Shown here: positions 49,758 to 57,475 of the stretch, piece after piece
Layout: every line of letters starts with the position of its first letter
Numbering within the stretch: the first letter of the stretch is position 1
Source: an uncultured Collinsella sp.
GTDB taxonomy: Bacteria > Actinomycetota > Coriobacteriia > Coriobacteriales > Coriobacteriaceae
Assembly: GCA_902479135.1 (NCBI GenBank)
Contig: CABSNU010000006.1
Coordinates: 1-64,000 of the forward strand
Length of the DNA stretch: 64,000 nt
Reading direction: 5' to 3'
Position numbers and translations under genes: made by a program
The notes under the pieces: generated by a model
Seen by the model: only the letters and a program-made list of their open reading frames with translations
The model's database searches: none
Told to the model about the DNA's origin: nothing

Positions 49758-50504
49758 CTAGAACAGGAAGCCGATGGCGACGAGGGCGATGCTGACGATG
49801 AGTACGGCGATGTCCAGGCCCTTGATGGGGTAGCGCTTGTACGAGCTGGCGCGCGTGCGCAGATAGAAGCCGCGCTGTTCTGCCGCCAAGGCCGTGGCAT
49901 CGGTCTTGCCCACGCTCGAGATGAGCAGCGGCACACACAGTGGCAGCATGAGCTTAAGCTTCTTGATGGGGTTCTTGGTGTCGTACTCGACGCCGCGTGC
50001 GGTCTGCGCTTCCATGATGGCGTTCATCTCCTGACCAAACACCGGCACAAAGCGCAGCGCCGTGGTAAAGGTGAAGGCATAGCGATACGGTACGTGCAGC
50101 ACCTCGACGCAGGCGTTGGCAAGGTCGTTGAGCTTGGTCACCATAAGCATGAGGATGAGTGGCAGCGCCACGCCCAACAGGCGTAGGCAGGCCTTCGATC
50201 CTGTGATGAGGCCCGTGTCGGTGATAAAGCCCCACACCACGTTGCCATCGCGCATAAAGGCTAGCTGGAGTACCAGCATGATAAGCGCGAGCGGAATCAG
50301 CAGCTTGAGTAGCGAGAACAGACGGTCGACGACACCGGCATAGGCACCCAGCGCAAGGGTGAGTGCCAAAAAGCCCAGCAGCGCCACGTAGGTGTCGGAC
50401 AAGAAGATGCCGACGATGATGGCGGCGGCGAGGCCCAGTTTGACGACGGGGTTCAGGCGATGCAGCAGCGTATCGCCCGGCATGTAGTCGATGACGTTAA
50501 CCAC
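49758..50504 (-). CDS. ecfT: ECF transporter transmembrane component EcfT
   Basis: The 248-residue membrane protein is the T component that couples ATPases to substrate-binding S components: DTLLHRLNPVVKLGLAAAIIVGIFL opens the fold with two spans, and the coupling helices carry Ala-Arg-Gly-like signatures, seen here as AQTARGVEYD and AEQRGFYLR. GTG at 50504 is preferred since AAGGAG lies ten bases before; it overlaps the end of the ATPase gene by eight bases. It is the last gene of the operon. Confidence 0.88.
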   Translation of the reverse strand: MVNVIDYMPGDTLLHRLNPVVKLGLAAAIIVGIFLSDTYVALLGFLALTLALGAYAGVVDRLFSLLKLLIPLALIMLVLQLAFMRDGNVVWGFITDTGLITGSKACLRLLGVALPLILMLMVTKLNDLANACVEVLHVPYRYAFTFTTALRFVPVFGQEMNAIMEAQTARGVEYDTKNPIKKLKLMLPLCVPLLISSVGKTDATALAAEQRGFYLRTRASSYKRYPIKGLDIAVLIVSIALVAIGFLF

Positions 50505-52248
50505 GGTGGACCATCTCCTTGGTAATTCGAACGACATCGGTGACCTCGCTCACCTGCGCAAAAGCGGGCGAGACGGAAGATGCCAGACGGCGCGAGAGTT
50601 CAATAACCTGGGGAGGCTCCACGTAGGCACGCCGCATGAGATCGATGTTCGAGAATAGCTCGTGCGTGCGGCCGCGGTCGAGGATGTGACCGTCGGCCAT
50701 TACTACGATACGCTCGGCAAAGTCGGAAACAACTTCCATATCGTGGCAGACCATGATAACGGCGCAGCCGCGCTCGGCCATGGTGCGCACCGTTTCCATG
50801 ACGGTCATGCACTCGCGGTAATCAAGGCCGCTCGTGGGCTCGTCGAGCACGACGATCTTGGGTTCAACCACTACGACGGAGGCAAGCGCCACCATTTGTC
50901 GCTGGCCGCGCGAAAGTGAGAAAGGTGCCTCATCGGCAGGCAGGCCAAAGCGGTCGATAACGAGTTGAGCACGACGCAGAGCCTCGGCACGGTCGATGCC
51001 GGCAAGCTCCAGGCCAAAAGCGACCTCGTCGAGTACGGTATCCTTGCAGATCTGGCGGTCGGGGTTTTGGAAGAGGGTTGCGACTTCGCGGGCAATGCGG
51101 CTCGTGGGAACGGCTGCGGTATCCAGTCCCGTGACGCGCACGCTGCCCGAGGCGGGTTTAAGCAGGCCCGTGAGCAGCTTGGTGAGCGTGGTCTTGCCGG
51201 CACCGTTTTGGCCGACGATGCCCACGAGCTCGCCGGGATAGAGGGTCAGGTTGAGGTCGTGGACGGCGGCGCCGCCATTGGGATAGGCAAACTCAACATG
51301 GTCGAAGGTGAGTACGGGTTCGGCGTCCTTGGCATGAGGGCGCAACGACGGTGCGTGCGGTGAGCCGGCGGGTGCCTGAATGTCGTTGCTTGCGTGTGCG
51401 GGGTCGACGATGCCCGAAATCAGGCGCTCGGCTTCATCGACATCCAAGCAAGGGGTACCGCTTACCAGGCCATCGGCCTCGAGGCTATTGAAGATACGCG
51501 TGACGCGAGGGCAGTCGACGCCGATGGCACGGAGCTCGTCGGTATGCGCGAAGACCTCGTGTGGCTCGCCCTGCAGCGCGATTTCGCCATGGTTGAGCAC
51601 GAGCACGCGGTTGCAGTACTCCGAGAGCAGGGCGACCTTTTGCTCAACGACGACGATGGTAATTCCAAGTGCGCGGTTTGCCTCACGCAGCGTCTCGAAG
51701 ACCAACGTGGAGCTGGCGGGGTCGAGTGCCGCGGTGGGCTCGTCGAGAACCAAGACGCGCGGACGCATGGCGAGGATGGCGGCGATGGCTACCTTTTGCT
51801 TCTGTCCGCCCGAGAGGGTGGCGATCTCGCGGTCGCGCAGGTCGCTGATGCCGACGGTCTCGAGCGTTTCGCTCACGCGCTGCTCGATCTGGTCGTGGGG
51901 AACGTCAAAGTTCTCGAGGCCAAAGAGCATCTCGTCCTCGACGACTGAGGCGACCATCTGCGTGTCGATATCCTGCAGCACGCTGCCGACGATTTGCGAC
52001 ACGTCGGTGAGCGAGGCTTCGCAGGTGTCGTGGCCGTCAACCATGACGGACCCAAAGAACGTGCCGGTGTAGTGGTGGGGCACGGCACCTGACAGGCAGG
52101 CGGCAAGCGTGGACTTGCCGGCGCCCGAGGGCCCGATGATGCCGATGAAATCTCCCTTGTTCACGCTGAGCGAGATGTGGCTGAGCGCCCGCTCGGTTTG
52201 CGTGCCATAGGAGAACGAGACATCGTCGACGTTGATGATCGTTTCCAT
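50497..52248 (-). CDS. ecfA: Fused ECF ATPase (EcfA1-EcfA2 in one chain)
   Basis: This 583-residue protein joins two ABC ATPase domains that are separate in most ECF systems. The first has GPSGAGKST, LSGGQKQKVAIA and VLVLDEPTAALD; the second has GQNGAGKTT, LSRGQRQMVALA (Arg in the signature) and IVVLDEPTSGLD. A 40-residue linker rich in Ala and Pro joins them. It provides energy for the S and T components in the same operon. Its gene follows the second S component after a hairpin-rich gap. Confidence 0.92.
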   Translation of the reverse strand: METIINVDDVSFSYGTQTERALSHISLSVNKGDFIGIIGPSGAGKSTLAACLSGAVPHHYTGTFFGSVMVDGHDTCEASLTDVSQIVGSVLQDIDTQMVASVVEDEMLFGLENFDVPHDQIEQRVSETLETVGISDLRDREIATLSGGQKQKVAIAAILAMRPRVLVLDEPTAALDPASSTLVFETLREANRALGITIVVVEQKVALLSEYCNRVLVLNHGEIALQGEPHEVFAHTDELRAIGVDCPRVTRIFNSLEADGLVSGTPCLDVDEAERLISGIVDPAHASNDIQAPAGSPHAPSLRPHAKDAEPVLTFDHVEFAYPNGGAAVHDLNLTLYPGELVGIVGQNGAGKTTLTKLLTGLLKPASGSVRVTGLDTAAVPTSRIAREVATLFQNPDRQICKDTVLDEVAFGLELAGIDRAEALRRAQLVIDRFGLPADEAPFSLSRGQRQMVALASVVVVEPKIVVLDEPTSGLDYRECMTVMETVRTMAERGCAVIMVCHDMEVVSDFAERIVVMADGHILDRGRTHELFSNIDLMRRAYVEPPQVIELSRRLASSVSPAFAQVSEVTDVVRITKEMVHRG

Positions 52249-52266
52249 GGATACCTTTCATAGTCA

Positions 52267-52310
52267 TTGGGGACGTTCTTAAATGACGAGTCGTTTAAGA
52301 ACGTCCCCAA
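52267..52310. repeat. Near-perfect 44-bp palindrome
   Basis: TTGGGGACGTTCTTAAA and TTTAAGAACGTCCCCAA are perfect 17-base inverted arms separated by ten bases that are themselves nearly symmetric. It lies between the second S-component gene and ecfA. Confidence 0.8.
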
Positions 52311-52338
52311 GAGCTAGTTGTCTGGGACAGTCTTTGAT

Positions 52339-52366
52339 GACGGGGCCGTGGAGTTGCGGCCCCGTC
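52339..52366 (-). other. Hairpin after the second S-component gene
   Basis: GACGGGGCCG and CGGCCCCGTC form a 10-bp stem, extendable with TGATG/CATCA. It lacks a T run. It may protect the S-component mRNA end and set the ratio of S component to ATPase. Confidence 0.5.
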
Positions 52367-52378
52367 CATCATATCAGG

Positions 52379-52930
52379 CTATTTGTTGAGCACCTTGCGG
52401 AGGGGGAAGAAGAGGGCCTGGACCACGACGGCGTTGAAGACGGCAGTGCCGAGCACGATGGGCACCTTGGCGAGCGCCGTGGGCAGCGCGGCACCCATGA
52501 TGACGGTGCCCAGGGCTGCGAAGAGAACGCCCGAAACCAGGGTGGTGAGCAGCCCGGCGATAAAGGGGTTAGTCTTGTCACCGCCGATGTTTGACTTAAC
52601 GAGCGCTGCCATCGTCAGCGCGCCGGCAAGCTCGGTGACAAAGTTGAGGCCAGGGATTGACGTAGTGATCTGGATAACGGCTGCCGACAGGATGCCAAAG
52701 ATGGCAGCCTGGGCAAAGCTCGCCTGCGTGAGCGCGATGGCTAGAGCATAGGCGGCAATGATGAACTGCGGCTTGATGCCCGTGACGGCCAGGGCATTAC
52801 CTACGGTTATGTTGAGGATAAAGCCGGCGGCAAGCAGGACGGCGAGCAGGACCAGCGAGGTGATATCGAGGATGCCTTTGTCGTAAGCGGCGTTGGTAGA
52901 AATAGTACGAGCCTGAGTGTTGGTGGCCAT
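52379..52930 (-). CDS. ECF transporter S component (second copy)
   Basis: A 183-residue, six-span membrane protein of the ECF S-component type. It shares with the upstream gene the order LDITSLVLLAVLLAAGFILNITVG, FIIAAYALAIALTQASFAQA, IQITTSIPGLNFVTELAGALTMA and a closing FFPLRKVLN. The substrate is probably the same or a close relative of that of the first copy. TAAGGAGAAC precedes the ATG. The operon leader suggests tryptophan or a derivative. Confidence 0.8.
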   Translation of the reverse strand: MATNTQARTISTNAAYDKGILDITSLVLLAVLLAAGFILNITVGNALAVTGIKPQFIIAAYALAIALTQASFAQAAIFGILSAAVIQITTSIPGLNFVTELAGALTMAALVKSNIGGDKTNPFIAGLLTTLVSGVLFAALGTVIMGAALPTALAKVPIVLGTAVFNAVVVQALFFPLRKVLNK

Positions 52931-53032
52931 GATGTTCTCCTTAAGGTGGGATTTGAGATAAGAGTGTCCTAGACCCCCACGAAAGGGGTTAAATCGAAAA
53001 GGGGATTAATTTTGAATAATGGAGCATGGAGA

Positions 53033-53132
53033 CGGCTTTACGAGGGCCCCAGGTTGGCGCGAAAGAGGAGCGAAGCGTACTTGGGCACGCGAGCGACGAA
53101 TGAACGCCAAGATGGGGTGGCTCGTAAAGCCG
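53033..53132. repeat. Imperfect inverted repeat between the two S-component genes
   Basis: CGGCTTTACGAG (53033-53044) and CTCGTAAAGCCG (53121-53132) are perfect 12-bp arms; pairing continues imperfectly (CCCC and GTTGGCG against CGCCAAGATGGGG) for about 15 more bases. Confidence 0.65.
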
Positions 53133-53138
53133 AGCGGG

Positions 53139-53711
53139 TTAGTTGAGCTTCAGGGCCTTCTGAATGGGCAGGTAGAGGGCACCGACCAGAATGGCGTTAA
53201 AGACGGCGGTCATGGCGACCACGGGCAGCATGGCTGCGGCGAGCTCGCCCACCACGCCAAGCATGGCCATCTTGATAACCATGAAGATGACGCCGGAGAC
53301 AAAGGTGGTCACGAAGGTTGCGACGATGGCGACGGCAGGCTTGACCTGACCGTTCTTGCCGGCGGCGTTGACGATGCCGGCCATGAGCATGGCGGCGATG
53401 CCCTCGGCGGCAAAATCGACGAACGGCGAAGTGGTGGTGATCTGGATCACGGCAGCCGAGATGAGGCCAATGACGAGCGCCTGGCCGATGTTGGGGCGAA
53501 CGACCAGGATGGTGAGGCAGAAGGCCGAGATGATGAACTCGGGGCTGATCATGCCGCCCGAGATGCCCGAGATTGCCTTGCCGACGGTGAAGTTGAGGAT
53601 GAAGCCGGCGGCGAGCAGGATGGCGAGCAGGACGAGGGCGCGGACATCGAGTTTGCCGCGATCGGCGGTCTGGACGGTGCGGGGCTGGGTGGCGGTGGTG
53701 TTCTGAGACAT
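53139..53711 (-). CDS. ECF transporter S component (first copy), probable tryptophan uptake
   Basis: The 190-residue membrane protein has six spans: LDVRALVLLAILLAAGFILNFTVG, FIISAFCLTILVVRPNIGQA, IQITTTSPFVDFAAEGIAAMLMAG and further spans. It is paralogous to the next gene. The Met at 53711 is chosen as start because GAAAGGA lies nine bases before; a longer frame to 53741 lacks a site. The 5' leader encodes a peptide with three Trp codons followed by a terminator, which is strong circumstantial evidence that the transporter is controlled by, and carries, tryptophan. Confidence 0.8.
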   Translation of the reverse strand: MSQNTTATQPRTVQTADRGKLDVRALVLLAILLAAGFILNFTVGKAISGISGGMISPEFIISAFCLTILVVRPNIGQALVIGLISAAVIQITTTSPFVDFAAEGIAAMLMAGIVNAAGKNGQVKPAVAIVATFVTTFVSGVIFMVIKMAMLGVVGELAAAMLPVVAMTAVFNAILVGALYLPIQKALKLN

Positions 53712-53756
53712 GGTGAAAATCCTTTCGGAAGGGGATTGCAAGAGAAAAGCGGAGGC

Positions 53757-53886
53757 GCGTGATGCGAATGCGATCGGGCTCGAGATAGAAAAAGGCCCCC
53801 GGTCGAAACCGGAGGCCTTCCAATCACCTAGAGCGCAAAAACAGGCGTGAGGGACTCACTGTCGACCGATCGTATTCGCATCACGC
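53757..53886 (-). promoter_or_regulatory. Long-range dyad of the Trp leader region
   Basis: The segment directly after the Trp codons (53886-53866 on the minus strand, GCGTGATGCGAAT onward) is complementary at 20 of 21 positions to 53777-53757, beyond the terminator. The stem would enclose the terminator. A shorter stretch CGGTCGA of the leader can also pair with TCGACCG of the terminator, a possible antiterminator. Confidence 0.55.
53788..53819 (-). terminator. Attenuator terminator of the ECF operon
   Basis: On the minus strand AAGGCCTCCGGT and ACCGGGGGCCTT pair around TTCG and run into five T. It lies between the leader peptide and the first S-component gene, so it acts as a conditional terminator. 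Confidence 0.88.
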
Positions 53887-53924
53887 CACCACCAGTTGTT
53901 AAGAGAGCTCATCGTGTTCTTCAT
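53856..53924 (-). CDS. Tryptophan-codon leader peptide of the ECF operon
   Basis: A 22-residue open frame with a strong GAAAGGAG ribosome site eight bases before its ATG. Residues 9-15 are NNWWWRD, three successive TGG codons, and the frame ends in TGA 37 bases before the terminator stem. Three Trp in a 22-residue peptide are far beyond chance and match the logic of trp-operon leaders: ribosome stalling at Trp codons during tryptophan shortage would favour readthrough. The frame is too short for usual gene calling. Confidence 0.85.
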   Translation of the reverse strand: MKNTMSSLNNWWWRDANTIGRQ

Positions 53925-53982
53925 GTTGGTGGCTCCTTTCGTGATGCCGTGGCGCGGTCGCACCTAGTTACTGTTGCGCTGC

Positions 53983-53988
53983 ACTATA
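53983..53988 (-). promoter_or_regulatory. -10 box of the ECF operon
   Basis: TATAGT on the minus strand stands about 60 bases before the leader peptide ATG. No convincing -35 box is seen. A palindrome GAAATCTTTTT-T-AAAAAGATTTC (about 54009-54031) lies just upstream and may be an operator or a terminator. Confidence 0.45.
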
Positions 53989-54052
53989 GCACAGCGAAGT
54001 GTGTGCGGGGAAATCTTTTTTAAAAAGATTTCAGCGGTGTTTCCCACCGGTC

Positions 54053-54099
54053 AAAAAGGCGGGCTGAGCGGGTGGGGCAACCCGTGTCGTCCCACCCGC
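54053..54099 (-). terminator. Terminator after the C69 dipeptidase gene
   Basis: On the minus strand GCGGGTGGG and CCCACCCGC pair around a loop, then GCTCAGCCCGCC and five T follow. Confidence 0.7.
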
Positions 54100-54111
54100 A
54101 CCAGCGAGGGA

Positions 54112-56052
54112 TTACTCCTTGTTGCGGCGATAGAGGATATAACCGCCTGCGGAGATGACGGCAACGCCAGCGATGGCGAATACGGCCACCATGCGGCCAT
54201 CAAAACGATCGCCAGTGGTGGGCAGGCCGCCCTTGGTGTTCGTCTTGTTGGTGGTTACCGTGGTCGTGGTGTTGTCCGACTTGCCGGGCTTCTCAGGCTT
54301 GGTGGTGGGCTGCTCAGGCTTCTCGGGGGTACCAGGCTGCTCGGGCTTGCCGGGCTGCTCGGGGGTGCCGGGCTGATCCGGGGTGACCGGGTCGGTGGCA
54401 AGAGCGTCCTGGGCGTAGGTAATGGACACCTTGAGGCCCTTGGTCTCGGTGTTCAGATCGCTTGGGGTGAAGGGCTGTTCGAAGTTTCCGGCCTTCTGAT
54501 AGGCGCGCATCTCCTGGAGCAGGGCCTTGCACTTCTTGTAGGTGTTCTCGGTGGCAGCCTTGCCGGCCTTGTTGGCTAGGGCAGTGCGGCCCTCGGTGGT
54601 CGTTTCGGCCAGCATGGCGGCGTCAACTTCCTTGTTCTGCTCGATGAGCTCATTCTGGAGGGCGTCAAGATAGGCATGGACGCCAGCACCGAGGGTGGCA
54701 CGATTCTCGAAGGCAAGCGAGCTGATGTCCATAAAGACGTAGTTAATGGAGTTCTCAGGCTCTTCGTTGTTTACGACGTCTGTTTCGTCGCAGTGGTCGA
54801 AAGATACGGTCTGGTCGCTGAAGTAGGGGCTGACCTCGGTCATCAGGGCGGAGTACAGCGGGATGGCGATGGAGAATTCAGCTCGAGAGAGCATCTCCCA
54901 TTGGATGGTCGCAATTTCAGGGTTGAGGCCGTTGCGAATCTGGAAGAGATGGGCCTCACCGTTGCGCTCGGTGCCGATGCAATAGGCACCATCGGTGTTG
55001 GCGCTGAGGCCGGGAACGTTTTCGCCACGATTGCCAAAGGCGCGAATAAGTTCAAAAGTATTCCAACCGGACTTTTCGGGTTGGAAGAACAGCGGCTGCA
55101 TTTCATTTACCATGGCGCCAACCTTAGCGCGCGGTTTTTCGCTAGTGTCCTGGACGATTTCATAGTCGGTGCCCTCAGTAAGCGGAGCCCCAAGGTAATC
55201 GCGGCCCTGGACGTAGCGCGACCAAGCGTGAACGGAAGTTTTGTCGATGGGCGAACCGTAGGTCTGGGCAACATCGAACTGTCCGTCGTCGAAATACTTG
55301 GCGAAACCCTTTTCTTCAGGTAGGGACTTAATGCCTTCGGAGTGAATGCAGTTTACGGTGTCATCGAGGTTAACCTTGAAGTTGAGATTGCTGATATTGG
55401 GATTGAGCGACGCGATATCATCGGTCAACTTCATGGCAATCCACTGATGGCCGGAAAGCGCGGCGAACAGCCAGGTCTCATTGTTGTCGGCAATGATGAG
55501 CTGGTCGTTGGCGTTGGCGCCCTGTTCGTTAATGAGCCTGCCGATGAGCTCGACTCCCTCGCGGGCCGTGCCGCTCTCGCCAAGGATGACGCCGGCGTAG
55601 ACGTATTCGCTGATGCCTGTTTTGGTCAGGGGATCTGCGGCCTTTGCTTCGTCATTCATGCTCGTGCTCAGCGTGGCAGAGCAAGAAACGCCCTTCTCGT
55701 TAATTCCCGCTTCGGAGTAGGCGTCCCAGCGTCCGTGCCACTGCGAAGGGTGGTCGCGCACGTAGCTATAACGATATGTGGTCTTGGTCGAGGTGTATGC
55801 GAAGTCGGACTCGTCTGAGCCGTAGATATGGCCGGGACCATGCGAGGGTTCAATGCCATAGTGCTTGAGGTAACGTGTGCCAACGTCCTCGGTGCGGCCG
55901 TAGTACGTGTTGCCATCGGCCGTTAGGTTTTTGCCCATGTAGATCTGCGTGCAGGCGAGCGCAGAGGTCGGCATGGACATGATGGTTGCGGCTCCAAAAG
56001 CAAGGCCAATGCCAAGCTTTTTGAGCGCGTTGACGGGGTGAGTTTTCCTCAT
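54112..56052 (-). CDS. Cell-wall-anchored C69 family dipeptidase
   Basis: The 646-residue exported enzyme is a C69 (PepD-like) Ntn-hydrolase. The signal peptide ends at SALA, so signal cleavage would expose Cys34 (CTQIYMGKNLTADG) as the N-terminal nucleophile. YYGRTEDVG and the later ADNNETWLFAALSGHQWIA fit the family. A Pro/Gly/Glu/Lys repeat region (about 560-605) leads to a sortase motif LPTTG at about 618, a hydrophobic span and basic RRNKE tail, so the protein is linked to peptidoglycan. It should trim dipeptides outside the cell. GGGAGGG precedes the ATG. Confidence 0.9.
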   Translation of the reverse strand: MRKTHPVNALKKLGIGLAFGAATIMSMPTSALACTQIYMGKNLTADGNTYYGRTEDVGTRYLKHYGIEPSHGPGHIYGSDESDFAYTSTKTTYRYSYVRDHPSQWHGRWDAYSEAGINEKGVSCSATLSTSMNDEAKAADPLTKTGISEYVYAGVILGESGTAREGVELIGRLINEQGANANDQLIIADNNETWLFAALSGHQWIAMKLTDDIASLNPNISNLNFKVNLDDTVNCIHSEGIKSLPEEKGFAKYFDDGQFDVAQTYGSPIDKTSVHAWSRYVQGRDYLGAPLTEGTDYEIVQDTSEKPRAKVGAMVNEMQPLFFQPEKSGWNTFELIRAFGNRGENVPGLSANTDGAYCIGTERNGEAHLFQIRNGLNPEIATIQWEMLSRAEFSIAIPLYSALMTEVSPYFSDQTVSFDHCDETDVVNNEEPENSINYVFMDISSLAFENRATLGAGVHAYLDALQNELIEQNKEVDAAMLAETTTEGRTALANKAGKAATENTYKKCKALLQEMRAYQKAGNFEQPFTPSDLNTETKGLKVSITYAQDALATDPVTPDQPGTPEQPGKPEQPGTPEKPEQPTTKPEKPGKSDNTTTTVTTNKTNTKGGLPTTGDRFDGRMVAVFAIAGVAVISAGGYILYRRNKE

Positions 56053-56071
56053 AATCCCTCCCAGCGTGCGA

Positions 56072-56095
56072 AAGCCCTCTGTCGCCAGAGGGCTT
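56072..56095 (-). promoter_or_regulatory. 5' leader hairpin of the dipeptidase mRNA
   Basis: AAGCCCTCTG and CAGAGGGCTT pair around GCGA about 20 bases before the ATG, close to the ribosome site. It may stabilise the mRNA or modulate translation. Confidence 0.5.
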
Positions 56096-56197
56096 CAGCC
56101 AATAAAGACACCCCACTAGCGTAACGAACTGGAAACAATATTCATCTATGAAAGATACTTACTCGATAAGCGTAATGAAATATGCGATGAGTGGTTA

Positions 56198-56225
56198 ATT
56201 ATACTCAGTTTGTAGCTTTAGCCAA
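56198..56225 (-). promoter_or_regulatory. Promoter of the dipeptidase gene
   Basis: On the minus strand TTGGCT, 16 bases, then a consensus TATAAT. It implies a 5' leader of about 140 bases. The rest of the 305-base gap (56053-56357) holds the leader hairpin and the terminator of the neighbouring operon. Confidence 0.7.
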
Positions 56226-56281
56226 ATAAAGACTCCCTGCAATTACTACATCTGGATAAAGCGTCTGGAAAGACCGAAATT

Positions 56282-56320
56282 AAAAATCCCCGCTGTTTGG
56301 CAAATGCATAAACAGCGGGG
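56282..56320 (-). terminator. Terminator after the small membrane peptide gene
   Basis: CCCCGCTGTTT and AAACAGCGGGG form a perfect 11-bp stem; on the minus strand A and five T follow. Confidence 0.9.
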
Positions 56321-56357
56321 GAGACGATAATTGGATGAATATCATACCAATGTGGAA

Positions 56358-56450
56358 TTACTTCTTTCGGCGGTGGATCACATTGATCGCATAGCCTACG
56401 AGCATAGCCAAAACGATGATGAGAAAGCCGAGCGCGGGATTGTCGTTCAT
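56358..56450 (-). CDS. Small single-span membrane peptide, 30 residues
   Basis: A 30-residue frame begins ten bases after the kinase-like gene stop, with AGGAGG overlapping that stop. It encodes a short N-terminus MNDNPALG, one hydrophobic span (FLIIVLAMLVGYAINVI) and a basic HRRKK end. Tight spacing, a consensus ribosome site, clean membrane topology and an immediate terminator all support a real gene. Its function is unknown; it may assist the lipid-modifying enzyme encoded upstream. Confidence 0.68.
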   Translation of the reverse strand: MNDNPALGFLIIVLAMLVGYAINVIHRRKK

Positions 56451-56459
56451 GGGGTCCTC

Positions 56460-57377
56460 CTATTTTCCGAGCGGTGAGAATTCGTCGACGATGAGGTCGA
56501 GGCATTGCGGAAGCGCACGGGCGCCAAAGACGCCCGAGTTGCTGGAGATAATCTCGCCATCGAACTGCATGCCCAGCGACGGCGTGCAGGTAATCTTGGC
56601 TTCCTTGGTTTGGATGATCTTGAACTGCGGACGGCCGAGCACCTTGCCGGCGGGGTCGAGCGCGGCGGTAATCACGGTGGGCAGCAGCTGCACAGTGCGC
56701 ACGGGCTCGATGACCGCGATGTCGACCATGCCGTCGTTCATGCGGCAGTTGGGGAACAGGTTGATGTCGTTTTGAATGACCGAGGTGTTGCCGGCCATGC
56801 AGCAGATGCCGTCGAGCTCCTCGACAATGCCGTCATGCTCAATCGTAAAGTGCGCCACCGTGGGATTGGGCGTGGCGAGCGCAGACAGGAAGTAGGCGAT
56901 CTCGCCGATGTCGTTTTTGGTGGGGGCGGCCTTCATCATGATCTCGGCATCGTAGCCCGACCCAGCGATGATGATAAAGCCATGGCGCTTCTCGTTGCCG
57001 TCCTCGTCGAGCCAAAAGAGCTCGCCCATGTCTGCCTTGACGGTGCGGCCGTCGCGGCAGGCCTTGGCGAGCGCCGCTGCCTCGGGGGCATTGCCGATGT
57101 TGTTGAAGAACAGGCAGGCCGTGCCAGAGGGAAAGACGAGTGTGGGGACGCCGCATCCGCGCATTTGATCGAGCACGTTGGAGACGGTGCCGTCGCCGCC
57201 CGAGACCACCACGCGATCGAACTCGCGCACGTCCGCCACGGCGTCCTCGGGCTCCATACCGTCGCCGATAAAGCGCATCACGACTTCATCGCCGCCCTGC
57301 GAGAGGGCGTGCGTGAATGCGAAGATTTCATCTGAGCTGGGGCCCGATGCCGGGTTGTGGATGATAAGGCAGCGCAT
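56460..57377 (-). CDS. Diacylglycerol kinase-family (YegS/DagK-like) lipid kinase
   Basis: A 305-residue cytosolic or membrane-associated kinase of the DAGKc group: LIIHNPASGPSSDEI, the nucleotide motif VVSGGDGTVSNVL and LVFPSGTACLF, then the C-terminal lobe with GSGYDAEIM and DGMVDIAVIEPV and a closing FDGEII. Such enzymes phosphorylate diacylglycerol or related lipids. It is followed by a 30-residue membrane peptide gene in the same operon. Confidence 0.87.
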   Translation of the reverse strand: MRCLIIHNPASGPSSDEIFAFTHALSQGGDEVVMRFIGDGMEPEDAVADVREFDRVVVSGGDGTVSNVLDQMRGCGVPTLVFPSGTACLFFNNIGNAPEAAALAKACRDGRTVKADMGELFWLDEDGNEKRHGFIIIAGSGYDAEIMMKAAPTKNDIGEIAYFLSALATPNPTVAHFTIEHDGIVEELDGICCMAGNTSVIQNDINLFPNCRMNDGMVDIAVIEPVRTVQLLPTVITAALDPAGKVLGRPQFKIIQTKEAKITCTPSLGMQFDGEIISSNSGVFGARALPQCLDLIVDEFSPLGK

Positions 57378-57475
57378 ACTTACGTTCCCGTTCTGTGACT
57401 AACCGAGTATAGTTGTAGGGCAATGCCGATATCCTACCCGTGTTTTTCGGGCCTAACCTTATTCGATGGGTTGAT

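Noticed and set aside
53788..53924. T-box riboswitch upstream of the ECF operon
   Set aside because: No T-box consensus sequence or specifier-loop layout is seen; a translated Trp-codon frame with its own ribosome site explains the leader better.
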